Shown one piece after another: positions 19,312 through 27,924 of a DNA stretch of 64,000 nt. Location of the stretch: the NCBI GenBank assembly GCA_026706665.1, contig JAPOYI010000147.1:1-64000 (forward strand), in the 5' to 3' direction. Under the pieces are notes generated by a model. That model did not search any database. It saw only the letters and a list, made by a program, of their open reading frames with translations, and was not told the origin of the DNA. Position 1 is the stretch's first letter. Every line of letters starts with the position of its first letter. This stretch comes from Gammaproteobacteria bacterium (lineage in GTDB: Bacteria > Pseudomonadota > Gammaproteobacteria > Pseudomonadales > Azotimanducaceae). The position numbers were made by a program, and so were the translations under genes.

Positions 19312-19940
19312 AACGCGTTTTCTGGGATGTGGACACGCAGGTGGACTTCATGTCGCCGGACGGCAAGCTGTACGTGCCGGGTGCCGAGAACCTCGCCGAC
19401 AACCTGGGCCGTCTGACCGATTTCGCGCATGCCAACGGCATTCGCATCGTCGCGAGTTCCGATAACCACGATCCCGACGACGCCGAACTTGCCGACGCGC
19501 CGGATTTCCGGGACACATTTCCTCCACATTGCCTGCGCGGCACGCCCGGGCAGGCGCGGATCCCCGAGACGGCCCTTGAGGATTCGCTTTTGATCGAACC
19601 GGAAGACGCCGCAGAGGACCTGTTGGCCAAACTCGCGGACCATGCCGGCGACATCCTGTTCCACAAGCACTGGTTCGATGTCTTCACCAACCCCCACGTC
19701 AGCCCGGTCGTTGAAGCCTTGAACATTACGGACGTCGTCCTGTACGGCGTGGCCCTCGATGTCTGCGTGGCGTGCGCGGTAGAGGGGCTGCTCGAGCGGC
19801 ATCCCTCGCTCGCCCTGAACGTCGTCGAAGACGCCGTGCGCGGCATCGATGAAGATGGGCGCGCCATCCTTCTCGGCGGATGGCGGGCAAGGGGCGTCAC
19901 GATCACCAATACGGACACGGTTACAAGGACCCGACGATGA
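19308..19940 (+). CDS. pncA: nicotinamidase (isochorismatase-like hydrolase)
   Basis: A 210-residue cysteine hydrolase that deamidates nicotinamide to nicotinate. The triad is visible: D13 in VDTQVDFM, K120 in ILFHKHWFDVF and C153 in GVALDVCVACAVEGLL. Metal-binding residues D52 and H54 (SSDNHDPDD) and H74 (PPHC) are in place. It is coupled by ATGA overlaps both to the nicotinate phosphoribosyltransferase before it and the SDR after it. Its product feeds the preceding enzyme. Confidence 0.87.
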   Translation: MKRVFWDVDTQVDFMSPDGKLYVPGAENLADNLGRLTDFAHANGIRIVASSDNHDPDDAELADAPDFRDTFPPHCLRGTPGQARIPETALEDSLLIEPEDAAEDLLAKLADHAGDILFHKHWFDVFTNPHVSPVVEALNITDVVLYGVALDVCVACAVEGLLERHPSLALNVVEDAVRGIDEDGRAILLGGWRARGVTITNTDTVTRTRR

Positions 19941-20722
19941 GCAACGACACGCGGAGAACGGCACTCGTTACCGGCGCGTCCGCCGGACTCGGCGAAGAGT
20001 TTGCGCGGCAACTCGCGGCCCGCGGCCACGACCTCGTACTGGTCGCCCGGCGCCAGGACCGGCTGGAAGCGTTGGCCGAAGAGCTGGGGGGCGACCACGA
20101 AGGAATCCGCGTCGAGGTGATCGGCGCGGACCTGTCATCGCCCTATGCGCCGGACGCGATAGCTGCGCGCACGGCGGAACTGGGTCTCGATATCGACTAC
20201 CTGGTCAACAACGCCGGCTCCGCGGGTCCCGACCTGCTCGATCATGACTGGCAGCAGCAGGCGGCGTTCCTGCAACTGATGATGACGTCGGTGGCGCACC
20301 TGTGCCACCTGTTCGCGCCCGGCATGTGCGAGCGCGGCTTCGGCCGCATTCTCAACGTCTCCTCGGTCGCCGGGCGCATCGCCCGCGCAGGCGACATGAA
20401 CTACGGCCCCGCCAAGGCATACGTGATCGCGCTGTCGGAGTCACTCGACCTGACGCTCAAGCCCCATGGGGTGCGAGTGTCCGCCCTGTGTCCCGGCTAT
20501 ACGCACACGGACTTCCACGCGACCGCCGACATGCTCGACACCAAGGCGGCGACGCCCGGCTTTCTGTGGTACGACGCCGACCGGGTGGTGCGGGAAGGCC
20601 TTGCCGCGATCGAGCGAGGCAGGAGCGTCTATTGTTCCGGGCGGCTCTACCGGTGGGTCGACCCCATCCTGCAATCCGTGTGGACCCGACCGCTGGCGCG
20701 CCGGGCGATGGGCAACCGGTAA
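19937..20722 (+). CDS. short-chain dehydrogenase/reductase
   Basis: A classical SDR of 261 residues. The NAD(P) motif TGASAGLG is at 12-19, NNAG at 91-94, the catalytic serine at 142-143 (VSSVAG) and Y156/K160 in the YxxxK motif (NYGPAK). ARR at 37-39 after the second strand suggests NADP preference. The ATG overlaps the nicotinamidase stop, so it belongs to the NAD-salvage operon, although its own substrate is unknown. A longer in-frame start at 19880 would lie inside the previous gene and is rejected. Confidence 0.88.
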   Translation: MSNDTRRTALVTGASAGLGEEFARQLAARGHDLVLVARRQDRLEALAEELGGDHEGIRVEVIGADLSSPYAPDAIAARTAELGLDIDYLVNNAGSAGPDLLDHDWQQQAAFLQLMMTSVAHLCHLFAPGMCERGFGRILNVSSVAGRIARAGDMNYGPAKAYVIALSESLDLTLKPHGVRVSALCPGYTHTDFHATADMLDTKAATPGFLWYDADRVVREGLAAIERGRSVYCSGRLYRWVDPILQSVWTRPLARRAMGNR

Positions 20723-20774
20723 GCGCGACCGTTCGACCCCATGTCGCACGGTTTGTTCGTCCGGAACGGCAAAG

Positions 20775-21212
20775 TCATACCGCAGACCTGACATCCTCGG
20801 CACGCACCGAAGCCTTGATCTCGGCCGCGATCATGCGGTCTCGTTGCGTGTAGCCGAGGATGCCGGCGTGAGATGCGTCATCCGGGAGCGGAAGGTGGTT
20901 GATCTGTAGTGAACGTCGGCAAGTTCGCCGGATCGTCGTCTTGACCGTACCGACGTTCAGCAACGCGAAACGACCATTCGATCGAAGTCGAAAACCCTTG
21001 CCTCGCAATGTCTCGCGTACACGGTTCACGGCGGCTTCTGTTCCGCGTGGCTCGCCGACGGGCACGCCGAAATGTTCGAGCCAGTTGACCGACAGGTAGC
21101 CCTCGCCAGGCCGGATCGCGAACGCACTCGCCATGGGTTGGCCGCGTTCACCGACCGTCGATGGCTTGCAGTATCGAGAGACATGGTCCCGGTCCGGCAG
21201 CGGCTCGTTCAT
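20775..21212 (-). CDS. conserved-looking protein of unknown function, second gene of a pair
   Basis: A 145-residue protein I cannot name. The N-terminal half has a pattern that looks conserved: RDHVSRYCKPSTVGERGQP, then AFAIRPGEGYLSVNWLEHFG. The C-terminal half is basic (VKTTIRRTCRRSLQ) and ends in a charged tail. Its ATG overlaps the stop of the upstream gene (ATGA). The pair has its own strong promoter and is convergent with the SDR gene, so it looks like a self-contained two-gene module. A toxin-antitoxin or defence role is possible but unsupported. Confidence 0.6.
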   Translation of the reverse strand: MNEPLPDRDHVSRYCKPSTVGERGQPMASAFAIRPGEGYLSVNWLEHFGVPVGEPRGTEAAVNRVRETLRGKGFRLRSNGRFALLNVGTVKTTIRRTCRRSLQINHLPLPDDASHAGILGYTQRDRMIAAEIKASVRAEDVRSAV

Positions 21213-22114
21213 GTTCGCTCGAGCCGATCAGTGAATGGGCGCACAGCCTCCAGTGCTTGCGCGGGAGGCAACTCTCCGTTCACGGTGAGTCGATCCACTC
21301 CCTGGCGATAGGGCTCCGAGAGAGCGGCAAACCCAATGATTCCGCGGGGAAGAAACTCCATCACCAGCAGGCCGTCGCGCGCCCGATTATCCGAGGAGCC
21401 TTCAGCCCCGGGTGCGCGAGGGTGTCCCTCGCGAGAGAAAGGAGTTGCCCCGACCGCTGACGCGTAGGGAAGTGCCGGCCTTTCCCCCGTCGCCGGATGC
21501 GTACTTCCATGGAAGTCGGGAATCGTCCACTCCACCTGGGCCAGCGCATTCGGCGACACACCGACTTCCGGGTCCGGCAACCGCCCTTGCTCGAGGAGAA
21601 AGCTCGCCATGTGCCAAAGCGAGTCGGGTGCGATCGGCTGTTCATCCGGGTCCTCCCGGGCAAGCTCCTGCAGGTAGTCGATGCGATCCGCGATCCGTTC
21701 CCGGCCGTGCGCTCGCAATACCGCCATGATTTCCTGCGCCGTTGAAGCTCCATCGAGTTGACTTCGCCAGGGTGTGCGTCCAGCGAGGTCTGGAGACCAA
21801 TCCGGCGACGCCGGTTCCGCATCGCGAACCATCAAGGACCCGGAGTCGTCCGCTTCGGGCCCGAGATAACGATAGAAGCCCGGCCGGATCCGCACGAAAA
21901 GCGGGCCGTCCAGCACCCTCTTCAACGGCACTATGACCTGCTCCCGGCTGGTGTTCCTGTCGCCACCGAGTTCGATGAATCTCTGTCGAAGGGCCTCGAC
22001 GATCTCCCGGCGCCGGTAGATCACATTGGCGTCGAGCAACTCGGTTCGCAGCAGTTCCTCGACAGCCGCCGTGCCAAACGGCAAGCCGACGAGTCTTTCG
22101 GTCAAGAGCGACAC
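21209..22114 (-). CDS. unknown protein, first gene of a two-gene operon
   Basis: A protein of about 301 residues without a family I recognise. The N-terminal third (VIYRRREIVEALRQRFIELGG, then VIVPLKRVLDGPLFVRIRPGFYRYL) has the look of a winged-helix or restriction-associated DNA-binding domain. The remainder contains RERIADRIDYLQELARE and a C-terminal DGLLVMEFLPRGIIGFAAL. The GTG near 22114 is chosen because GGAGGT lies eight bases upstream. Earlier in-frame starts overlap the -10 box of the promoter at 22146-22174. It is coupled to the 145-residue gene by a four-base overlap. Confidence 0.6.
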   Translation of the reverse strand: MSLLTERLVGLPFGTAAVEELLRTELLDANVIYRRREIVEALRQRFIELGGDRNTSREQVIVPLKRVLDGPLFVRIRPGFYRYLGPEADDSGSLMVRDAEPASPDWSPDLAGRTPWRSQLDGASTAQEIMAVLRAHGRERIADRIDYLQELAREDPDEQPIAPDSLWHMASFLLEQGRLPDPEVGVSPNALAQVEWTIPDFHGSTHPATGERPALPYASAVGATPFSREGHPRAPGAEGSSDNRARDGLLVMEFLPRGIIGFAALSEPYRQGVDRLTVNGELPPAQALEAVRPFTDRLERT

Positions 22115-22145
22115 CTTCGAATACCTCCAATCGATCAACCTGACC

Positions 22146-22174
22146 AGCATAGAAAGGTGCAAAAATCACGTCAA
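22146..22174 (-). promoter_or_regulatory. strong sigma-70-type promoter of the unknown two-gene operon
   Basis: On the minus strand TTGACG (22169-22174) and TATGCT (22146-22151) are separated by exactly 17 bases, followed by a short leader and a GGAGGT ribosome binding site. A TCAC-N7-GTGA inverted repeat (22166-22180) overlaps the -35 box and may be an operator. The surrounding DNA is unusually A-rich for this window. Confidence 0.6.
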
Positions 22175-22252
22175 GTGTGAAAAATACGGATAAAAAGGAG
22201 CAAAAGGAGGATCAGGGAGGCAACCGTTTCGGTCGCTCCGCGCGAATTCGGG

Positions 22253-24934
22253 TCAGGCGTCGTCGACCAGCGTGGCGAGGCCCCGATCGCCGTCGATGGT
22301 GATCGTCTGCCCGCTCCTGATCTTCTGCGTGGCATCCCCCACCCCCAGCACCGCCGGAATGCCGTATTCGCGGGCCACGATGGAGCCGTGGGCGAGAATG
22401 CTCCCGATGTCCGTCACGAGTCCTATGGCGTGGGGAAACAACTGCGTCCATGCGGGTGTCGTCAGTGGGCAGACGAGTATCGAGTTCGGTTTCATCTGGT
22501 CGAACTCGTCGGGCGTCATGATGACGCTGGCGACTCCGGTCACCGTTCCGGGAGATACCGCGAATCCCCGCAGGACGCGTTGCTCGCCGTCGTTGTTTCG
22601 GAGTGATGCGTAAGGATCGTCGTCTTTCTGCAGTGGCGGAATCGCCGACGGAGGCGCCATGCGAAAACGTAGTGTCCGCAGGTCCCGCTCACCGGCCGCC
22701 TTGGCCGTCAATTCCAGTCGCGCCCCGTCGTCGATGGCCGCCTGCAGGTTGGCGCTCGTGACGTAGAACACGTCATCCGGGCGCGCGAGCGTACCGGCGT
22801 CCACCAGCCGCCGCCCCAGTTCCAGGGCCCAGGGCCGGAAGACCGACCAGGCGCGGCCCATGTAGAACAGCGCCTCTTCCCGGCTCGGGTAGTTGACGCG
22901 CGAGGTCCAGTACAGCCGCAGAAACTCGAATCGCCGCGCGCCCTTGAAGAACTTCAACGCCTGCAGGAACTTCGACCGGCGCGTCTTCGCCACCTGTCTC
23001 TGCCGGACCGCCAGGTCGTGGCCGGCATCCCTGACCAGCGCTTGCAGACGCTTTGCGAAAGGCAGCGGCGCTTCCGCAAGCGACGGCTCCACGAAATCGA
23101 GATTGAAGACCTGCCGGCCGTAGTCGTGCAGGTACCTGTCGATGGCCGCGCCGACTGGCGCACCGCGCGGATGTCCCTTTATGGCGTCGAGCAGGCGCGG
23201 TGCCGGTGTCAGCAAGGCAAGTTCGTGGAGGGACAAATCCGCCCGGATACTGTCGGCAATGGCACGCATCGCGAACTCCGCGTCGAGCGTCCTCGAAGAG
23301 AATCCCGACAGGAAGGTTCCGCTGATAAACCCCTCGTCCGGAGCGTTCTCTTCGAGGAATCTCTGGAATGCGCCATCGGTGATCTTTGCGGTCCCGATGA
23401 CGCTCCGCAACGCTTGCCAGTAGTTCGCCTCCGCCATCGTGAGCGATCTCATGCCGCGCAACAGTTCCGCGTTCGTCGCTTGTGACGGGTCGCGTTGTTG
23501 CCAGGCTTCGACCGCCGCCAGGTAGTCGGGCAATTGCCGCTTCGCCCAGGTCACGATCGCCGGGAACTTCCTGAAAGTGCGGAACGCCGTCATCAGCAGG
23601 TACAACACGTGCAGCGGACCACCCTTCATGTCTCCGATCATCCAGCTCGGCATCTTGATCGCGCGTCTCAGGTTGACATGCCATGGATGCTTCTTCTGCT
23701 CTTCGCGGGTCTTCTGCATGTGTTCTTCCCAGTCCCCGTGGCGCTCCTTGTAGAGGGGCTGGTAGGCGTAGCCGTTCACCGTTGTTACAACGAAGTTCTT
23801 CATCCAGTTCCTGGTAAGACGGCCTTTCCATTCCCAGCCCTCGGGCCATGTCTGCATGTCGAATATGGCCCGCAGATAGAGATCTTCGAAGAGCGGCGAC
23901 AGCGGGTCGGGCATGTTCTCCGCCACTTGCCGCTTCAGTAACTGCGCCCCGGGAATCTCGGGCCAGGTCACGTCTTTGGGCGGGTCGGGCGGCAGGTTCG
24001 TGATCGGGCGGGACTGCAGGAGCCAGAGCTTCCCTGAAGAAAGCGCCCACTCGATGTCCTGCGGCTCGCCATCGAAGACACCCTCGACCGCGAGGGCCAG
24101 CGCGGCCAGATCGGCCAGCGCGTCAATCGACAGGCAGGGCTCGCCGCGCTGTTCGGCCGCGACAGCTTCCGCCCGCGTGCCTTGGTCCCCATCCGCCACG
24201 ATCATCCGTTCCTTGCTACCCGTCACGGTCTCCTTGGCCGCGAGACTGTCCCGGTCGACGACATGGGTGTCAGGCGTAACCTCCCCGCCCACCACCGCCT
24301 CGCCCAACCCGAAGCTGCAGTTGACGATCATCTCCGAACGCTCGCCGGTCGCGGGGTTGGCGGTAAAGACGATGCCGGAGACCTCGGACGGCACCATGAT
24401 CTGGACCACGACCGCCATCGCCACGTCCTCGTGTTCCATGCTCCGCTCATGCCGATAGCGCATCGCTTGAGCGGTCCACAGGGACACCCAGCAGTCTTTT
24501 GCGGCCGCGACGACAGCGCCCGCGCCTCTGACGTTGAGATGGGTTTCGTGCTGTCCCGCGAACGAGGCGTCCGGCGAGTCCTCGGCCGTGGCGGAAGAAC
24601 GAACGGCCACCGCAAGGCGGTCGCCCAAAGCACCGTACGCGGCGCTGATCTCCGATCTGATCCCGGACCCAACGTCATGCTCGTCGAAGAGCTCTCGGAT
24701 GCGCTTCGCCGCCTTCTCGAAGGAGACGATCCCCTCTACAACCTGGGGCCTGGCCAGATCCAGGATCCGTGCATTGAGATCACTCGCCTCGACAAAGTCT
24801 CGATAGGCGAAGGTGGTGACGACGAATCCGTCCGGCACGTCGAAGCCAGCCCCGGCCAGGCGAGACAGCGACCGGCCCTTGCCGCCCAGGATTTCCGGAG
24901 AATTGTCTGTTGTATCAAGCCCTGCGGTGTACAT
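22253..24934 (-). CDS. PEP-utilising enzyme / rifampicin phosphotransferase-like dikinase
   Basis: A protein of about 893 residues with the three-part layout of rifampicin phosphotransferases and PEP synthase-like dikinases. The N-terminal ATP-grasp/PPDK domain begins EILGGKGRSLSRL and includes AVRSSATAEDSPDASFAGQHET. A variable middle domain follows. The C-terminal phosphohistidine domain has DIGSILAHGSIVAREYGIPAVLG, with the catalytic histidine 44 residues from the end. Such enzymes transfer a phosphate from ATP to a small molecule through the histidine. Start alternatives are ATG 24934 and GTG 24970; neither has a clear ribosome binding site. It follows the ThuA gene on the same strand after 26-62 bases. 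The substrate is unknown. Confidence 0.8.
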   Translation of the reverse strand: MYTAGLDTTDNSPEILGGKGRSLSRLAGAGFDVPDGFVVTTFAYRDFVEASDLNARILDLARPQVVEGIVSFEKAAKRIRELFDEHDVGSGIRSEISAAYGALGDRLAVAVRSSATAEDSPDASFAGQHETHLNVRGAGAVVAAAKDCWVSLWTAQAMRYRHERSMEHEDVAMAVVVQIMVPSEVSGIVFTANPATGERSEMIVNCSFGLGEAVVGGEVTPDTHVVDRDSLAAKETVTGSKERMIVADGDQGTRAEAVAAEQRGEPCLSIDALADLAALALAVEGVFDGEPQDIEWALSSGKLWLLQSRPITNLPPDPPKDVTWPEIPGAQLLKRQVAENMPDPLSPLFEDLYLRAIFDMQTWPEGWEWKGRLTRNWMKNFVVTTVNGYAYQPLYKERHGDWEEHMQKTREEQKKHPWHVNLRRAIKMPSWMIGDMKGGPLHVLYLLMTAFRTFRKFPAIVTWAKRQLPDYLAAVEAWQQRDPSQATNAELLRGMRSLTMAEANYWQALRSVIGTAKITDGAFQRFLEENAPDEGFISGTFLSGFSSRTLDAEFAMRAIADSIRADLSLHELALLTPAPRLLDAIKGHPRGAPVGAAIDRYLHDYGRQVFNLDFVEPSLAEAPLPFAKRLQALVRDAGHDLAVRQRQVAKTRRSKFLQALKFFKGARRFEFLRLYWTSRVNYPSREEALFYMGRAWSVFRPWALELGRRLVDAGTLARPDDVFYVTSANLQAAIDDGARLELTAKAAGERDLRTLRFRMAPPSAIPPLQKDDDPYASLRNNDGEQRVLRGFAVSPGTVTGVASVIMTPDEFDQMKPNSILVCPLTTPAWTQLFPHAIGLVTDIGSILAHGSIVAREYGIPAVLGVGDATQKIRSGQTITIDGDRGLATLVDDA

Positions 24935-24996
24935 TGCCAAGGCTTCCCGGTGCTGCGCCTTGATCGTCACTGCGTGCCGTTCTGCGGCTCAAGCCC

Positions 24997-25860
24997 CTAG
25001 CTGGAAGGCGCCTCACATCCCGCACGGGTGCTCACCGCATTCTCCGTCGGGAAGTCCCCGGGCACGGCCTGCGTGACGTCGCCGCTCGCAGCCCATTCAC
25101 AGCCTCGCTGGAACGTCGCGATAAAGCCCACGCACTCCATGGCGACCGGTCGATGGTCGGCCGGCACACCGCCGTCGACGTGGCCAAGGGTGGTATGGAA
25201 ACACCGGCCCTTCTCGTACTGGATGGCCATAAGCACGGGCTCGTGTTCGCCGCTGCCGTAACCCGAATGGCTTTCCACCTTGGGGTCGACGTAGGCCGTT
25301 GCGATCACGTCGACGTTCTTCCCCGGACCGCGCAGGTTGAAATAGAGTTCATCGCTGGTGTGAAGCCACTTCTCCGGCAGGCCCCTTGTGATCGGATGGT
25401 CCGGTTCGCGGGTATCGATCTGGTTCTCCAGCCAGTCGATGTGATCGCCGGCGTTGCCCGGTCCATGGTCCCGAACCACGGTGCCATCGCGCCAGTAGAG
25501 CCGCGGACCCGCCTTCTCGGTTCGCCTGCCCCAGCCGCCGACCCCCATGATCTCGTTGAACTCCGGCCACTGGGGAAAGAGCTGGCATGAGTGGTGAAAA
25601 AGGGCCAGGCCGCCACCGGCGCTGATGTACTCGAGAAAGGCTTCGTTCGTCGGTTCGGACCACGGGTCGCCGCCATCGTCGAGGACCACCAGGTCATACC
25701 CGTCGAACTCGGGCCGGAAACCCGTCATGTCGCTGCCCTTTGGACCCCTCGTCATGACATCGACGCTGAAGAGGCCCGTCTGTTCGAGGATCTTCTTCAC
25801 GAGCGGACTGCTTGCGAGCCAGCCATGGTGGCTTTGGCCATTGAGGAGAAGTGCTTTCAT
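24997..25860 (-). CDS. ThuA-like domain protein
   Basis: A 287-residue member of the ThuA (trehalose-utilisation) class of glutamine-amidotransferase-fold proteins. The start MKALLLNGQSHHGW and the segments YDLVVLDDGGDPWSEPTNEAF, GGGLALFHHSCQ and GRCFHTTLGHVDGG are typical. An open frame continues much further upstream, but that part is antisense to the Gfo/Idh gene and is discarded. ThuA proteins often accompany Gfo/Idh/MocA sugar dehydrogenases, and here one is divergently encoded at 26041. The molecular function of the family is poorly defined. Confidence 0.85.
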   Translation of the reverse strand: MKALLLNGQSHHGWLASSPLVKKILEQTGLFSVDVMTRGPKGSDMTGFRPEFDGYDLVVLDDGGDPWSEPTNEAFLEYISAGGGLALFHHSCQLFPQWPEFNEIMGVGGWGRRTEKAGPRLYWRDGTVVRDHGPGNAGDHIDWLENQIDTREPDHPITRGLPEKWLHTSDELYFNLRGPGKNVDVIATAYVDPKVESHSGYGSGEHEPVLMAIQYEKGRCFHTTLGHVDGGVPADHRPVAMECVGFIATFQRGCEWAASGDVTQAVPGDFPTENAVSTRAGCEAPSS

Positions 25861-26040
25861 GGGTGCCCTCCCGGCAGAGTATTCGGCGGAATCGGGGACG
25901 AACCGCCACGGAAGGGATACTAACACCTGCGCTTGAGCGGACACGCCACACGCCGCCCGCGTGGGTCTCGACCCGCCGTGATCGGTTATTCTTTCGTGCT
26001 TCACCACCAACAAGGAGCCCGTCCGGGGACTTAAAGAACC

Positions 26041-27189
26041 ATGTCCAACCCACTCAAAGTCGGCATCGTAGGGGCCGGAGGCATCACCCGCGCGCACCTG
26101 CCCGCGTACCTGGAACGTCCTGACCGGGTGCAACTCAACGCCGTTTGTGACCTCGTCGAACCTCTCGCCCAGGAACTTGCGAAAAAAGCCGGCATCGACG
26201 CCGTTTACCTGGACATAGACGAAATGCTGCGCGACGCTGACATCGAGGCCGTCGATATCTGCACCACGCACAACAGCCATGCGCCCCTGGCGATCGCGGC
26301 CGCCGAAGCCGGCAAACACGTCATCGTCGAGAAGCCCATGGCGATTTCCGTGCAGGAGTGCCGGGACATGATTGCGGCCGCCGACAAGGCGGGCACAACC
26401 CTGATGGTTGCCCAGCACCTGCGCTACGCGCCTGAAGCCCGGGCCGCGAAACGCCTGCTGGACGACGGCAAGCTGGGCACGGTCGAGGCCGTCCGCACCG
26501 AGCTCTTCGGCGGCGGGATGCGGGGACGTCGTCGCCGGCGGCGCCAGGGTGAACGCTGGATGCAGGATGCAAGGCGGTCCGGTGGCGGCATGATGATGTC
26601 CGAGCAGGTCCACCACATCGACCTGCTGCGCTACTACGCCGGCAACGTCAAGCGCGTCAACGGGGTCTGCAAATCCCTGCAGGAACACATGGTCCATGGC
26701 GCCGAAGACCTCGTGTCCGCGACCCTCGAGTTCGAGAGCGGCGCCGTCGGCGAAGTCTGGGCGAAGGGCAACGCGATCGTGCCCCGCGGACGGACCTACA
26801 CGATCTTCGGGGATCAAGGCGTGTTCTACGCAAGCACACCGACGAAGGAGCAGCGGGAAGTCGAAATAAGTGGTGCCACGCCGTTTCGGCACTTCGGCCA
26901 CATCATGGTTGCGCTGAACGAGGACCTTCCGGATCTCGATCCGAGCAACCCGGAAGATCGGAGAAAGATGTACTTCGCCGAGCCGCCGTTCAAGGTGCTT
27001 TCCACGGACGGCATCGATCTGCCGAGCCCCAATTACTTCATCAACGAGATCCTCCACTTCGCGGATTGCTGCCAGGCGGGCGAGGAACCCCTGAGCAGCG
27101 GCCGCGACAACATCGGGACGATGAAGATCATCATGGGCATCTACGAGTCGTCCCGGACAGGCCAGCCGGTGAATCTCCACGATCTCTAG
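26041..27189 (+). CDS. Gfo/Idh/MocA family NAD(P)-dependent oxidoreductase
   Basis: A 382-residue oxidoreductase with an N-terminal Rossmann fold (VGIVGAGGITRAHLPAYL), the EKPMA motif at about residue 98 that carries the conserved lysine, and a C-terminal beta-sheet domain. The usual catalytic histidine region is visible as MMSEQVHHIDLLRYYAG. An Arg-rich stretch (GGGMRGRRRRRRQGERW) in the middle is unusual and may form a surface loop. These enzymes oxidise sugars, inositols or related diols; the substrate is unknown. It is divergent from ThuA, with a 180-base shared intergenic region. Confidence 0.88.
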   Translation: MSNPLKVGIVGAGGITRAHLPAYLERPDRVQLNAVCDLVEPLAQELAKKAGIDAVYLDIDEMLRDADIEAVDICTTHNSHAPLAIAAAEAGKHVIVEKPMAISVQECRDMIAAADKAGTTLMVAQHLRYAPEARAAKRLLDDGKLGTVEAVRTELFGGGMRGRRRRRRQGERWMQDARRSGGGMMMSEQVHHIDLLRYYAGNVKRVNGVCKSLQEHMVHGAEDLVSATLEFESGAVGEVWAKGNAIVPRGRTYTIFGDQGVFYASTPTKEQREVEISGATPFRHFGHIMVALNEDLPDLDPSNPEDRRKMYFAEPPFKVLSTDGIDLPSPNYFINEILHFADCCQAGEEPLSSGRDNIGTMKIIMGIYESSRTGQPVNLHDL

Positions 27190-27242
27190 AGGTTGATGAC
27201 AAGACGGAGTTCGTCCTTGCAGCCAGCAACGCAACAGGTATG

Positions 27243-27251
27243 TGCTAAATT
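27243..27251 (+). promoter_or_regulatory. extended -10 element before vapB
   Basis: TGCTAAATT is a good extended -10 sequence only seven bases before the ATG at 27258. Transcription would begin almost at the start codon, so the antitoxin mRNA may be leaderless. No convincing -35 box is correctly spaced. Confidence 0.35.
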
Positions 27252-27257
27252 AGGCCC

Positions 27258-27497
27258 ATGAGAATACACATAGCACTACCGGATGCGTTGATCGCCGAAC
27301 TCGACCGGCGCGCTGGTGCCCGCCGTCGGAGCGCCTTCATCTCGGAACTGATCCGGCGTGGTCTTGAGGATGAGAGGCGCTGGGACGACATCGAAGCGGC
27401 GTTGGCGCAACTGCCCGACACTGGCCACGACTGGGATAGAGACCCGGCGGAGTGGGTTCGGCAACAACGCCGCGGCGATAGTCGGCGCAGCGGCTGA
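27258..27497 (+). CDS. ribbon-helix-helix antitoxin (VapB-like)
   Basis: A 79-residue protein. Residues 2-9 (RIHIALPD) form the DNA-binding ribbon and the two helices ALIAELDRRAG and RSAFISELIRRGLEDE complete a CopG/Arc-type fold. The C-terminal half, with Trp residues in DIEAALAQLPDTGHDWDRDPAEWVRQQ, would wrap the toxin. It ends two bases before the PIN-domain toxin. Such antitoxins repress their own operon. Confidence 0.82.
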   Translation: MRIHIALPDALIAELDRRAGARRRSAFISELIRRGLEDERRWDDIEAALAQLPDTGHDWDRDPAEWVRQQRRGDSRRSG

Positions 27498-27499
27498 CC

Positions 27500-27892
27500 G
27501 TGGCACGGCTGTTGCTGGATTCCACAGTACTGATCGACGCGCTTCGAGGGCGGGCGGCCGCTGCGCGGGTAGCGGGTCTGCGCCGGCTGGGCGTGGAGCC
27601 ATGGGTCTGCGCCATTTCCGTCGAAGAAATCTGGCGAGGCTTGCGCTCTGGCGAGGAGTCGATCGCGCAAAGGCTGTTCCAGGGACTGCGGCTGGCCCCG
27701 CTCGGCGTCACCGAAGGTCGGCGCGCGGGAACATGGCGGCGCGAGTTCGCCGAGCGCGGCGTCACGCTCCATCAGGCCGACTGCCTGATCGCGGCTTCTG
27801 CCAGCGGAGTCGGGGCTGCAATAGCGACAGCAAACGTTGACGACTTCCCCATGACCGGCGTAACGGTCGAACACTGGCCGATAGGTGGCTGA
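27500..27892 (+). CDS. PIN-domain ribonuclease toxin (VapC-like)
   Basis: A 130-residue PIN nuclease starting with GTG. The acidic active site is complete: D7 ([12 protein letters not shown]), E42/E43 (VEEIWRGL), D94 (QADCLIAA) and D114 (ANVDDF). VapC toxins cleave tRNA or rRNA when the antitoxin is lost. It is translationally linked to the ribbon-helix-helix antitoxin upstream. Confidence 0.87.
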   Translation: MARLLLDSTVLIDALRGRAAAARVAGLRRLGVEPWVCAISVEEIWRGLRSGEESIAQRLFQGLRLAPLGVTEGRRAGTWRREFAERGVTLHQADCLIAASASGVGAAIATANVDDFPMTGVTVEHWPIGG

Positions 27893-27924
27893 CCCGGACT
27901 GGTCCGGTACTGACGGCCGATAGC

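Noticed and set aside
25861-27234. Long N-terminal extension of the ThuA reading frame
   Set aside because: It is antisense to the well-supported Gfo/Idh gene and has no domain; the ThuA family starts at MKALLLNGQSHHGW (25860).
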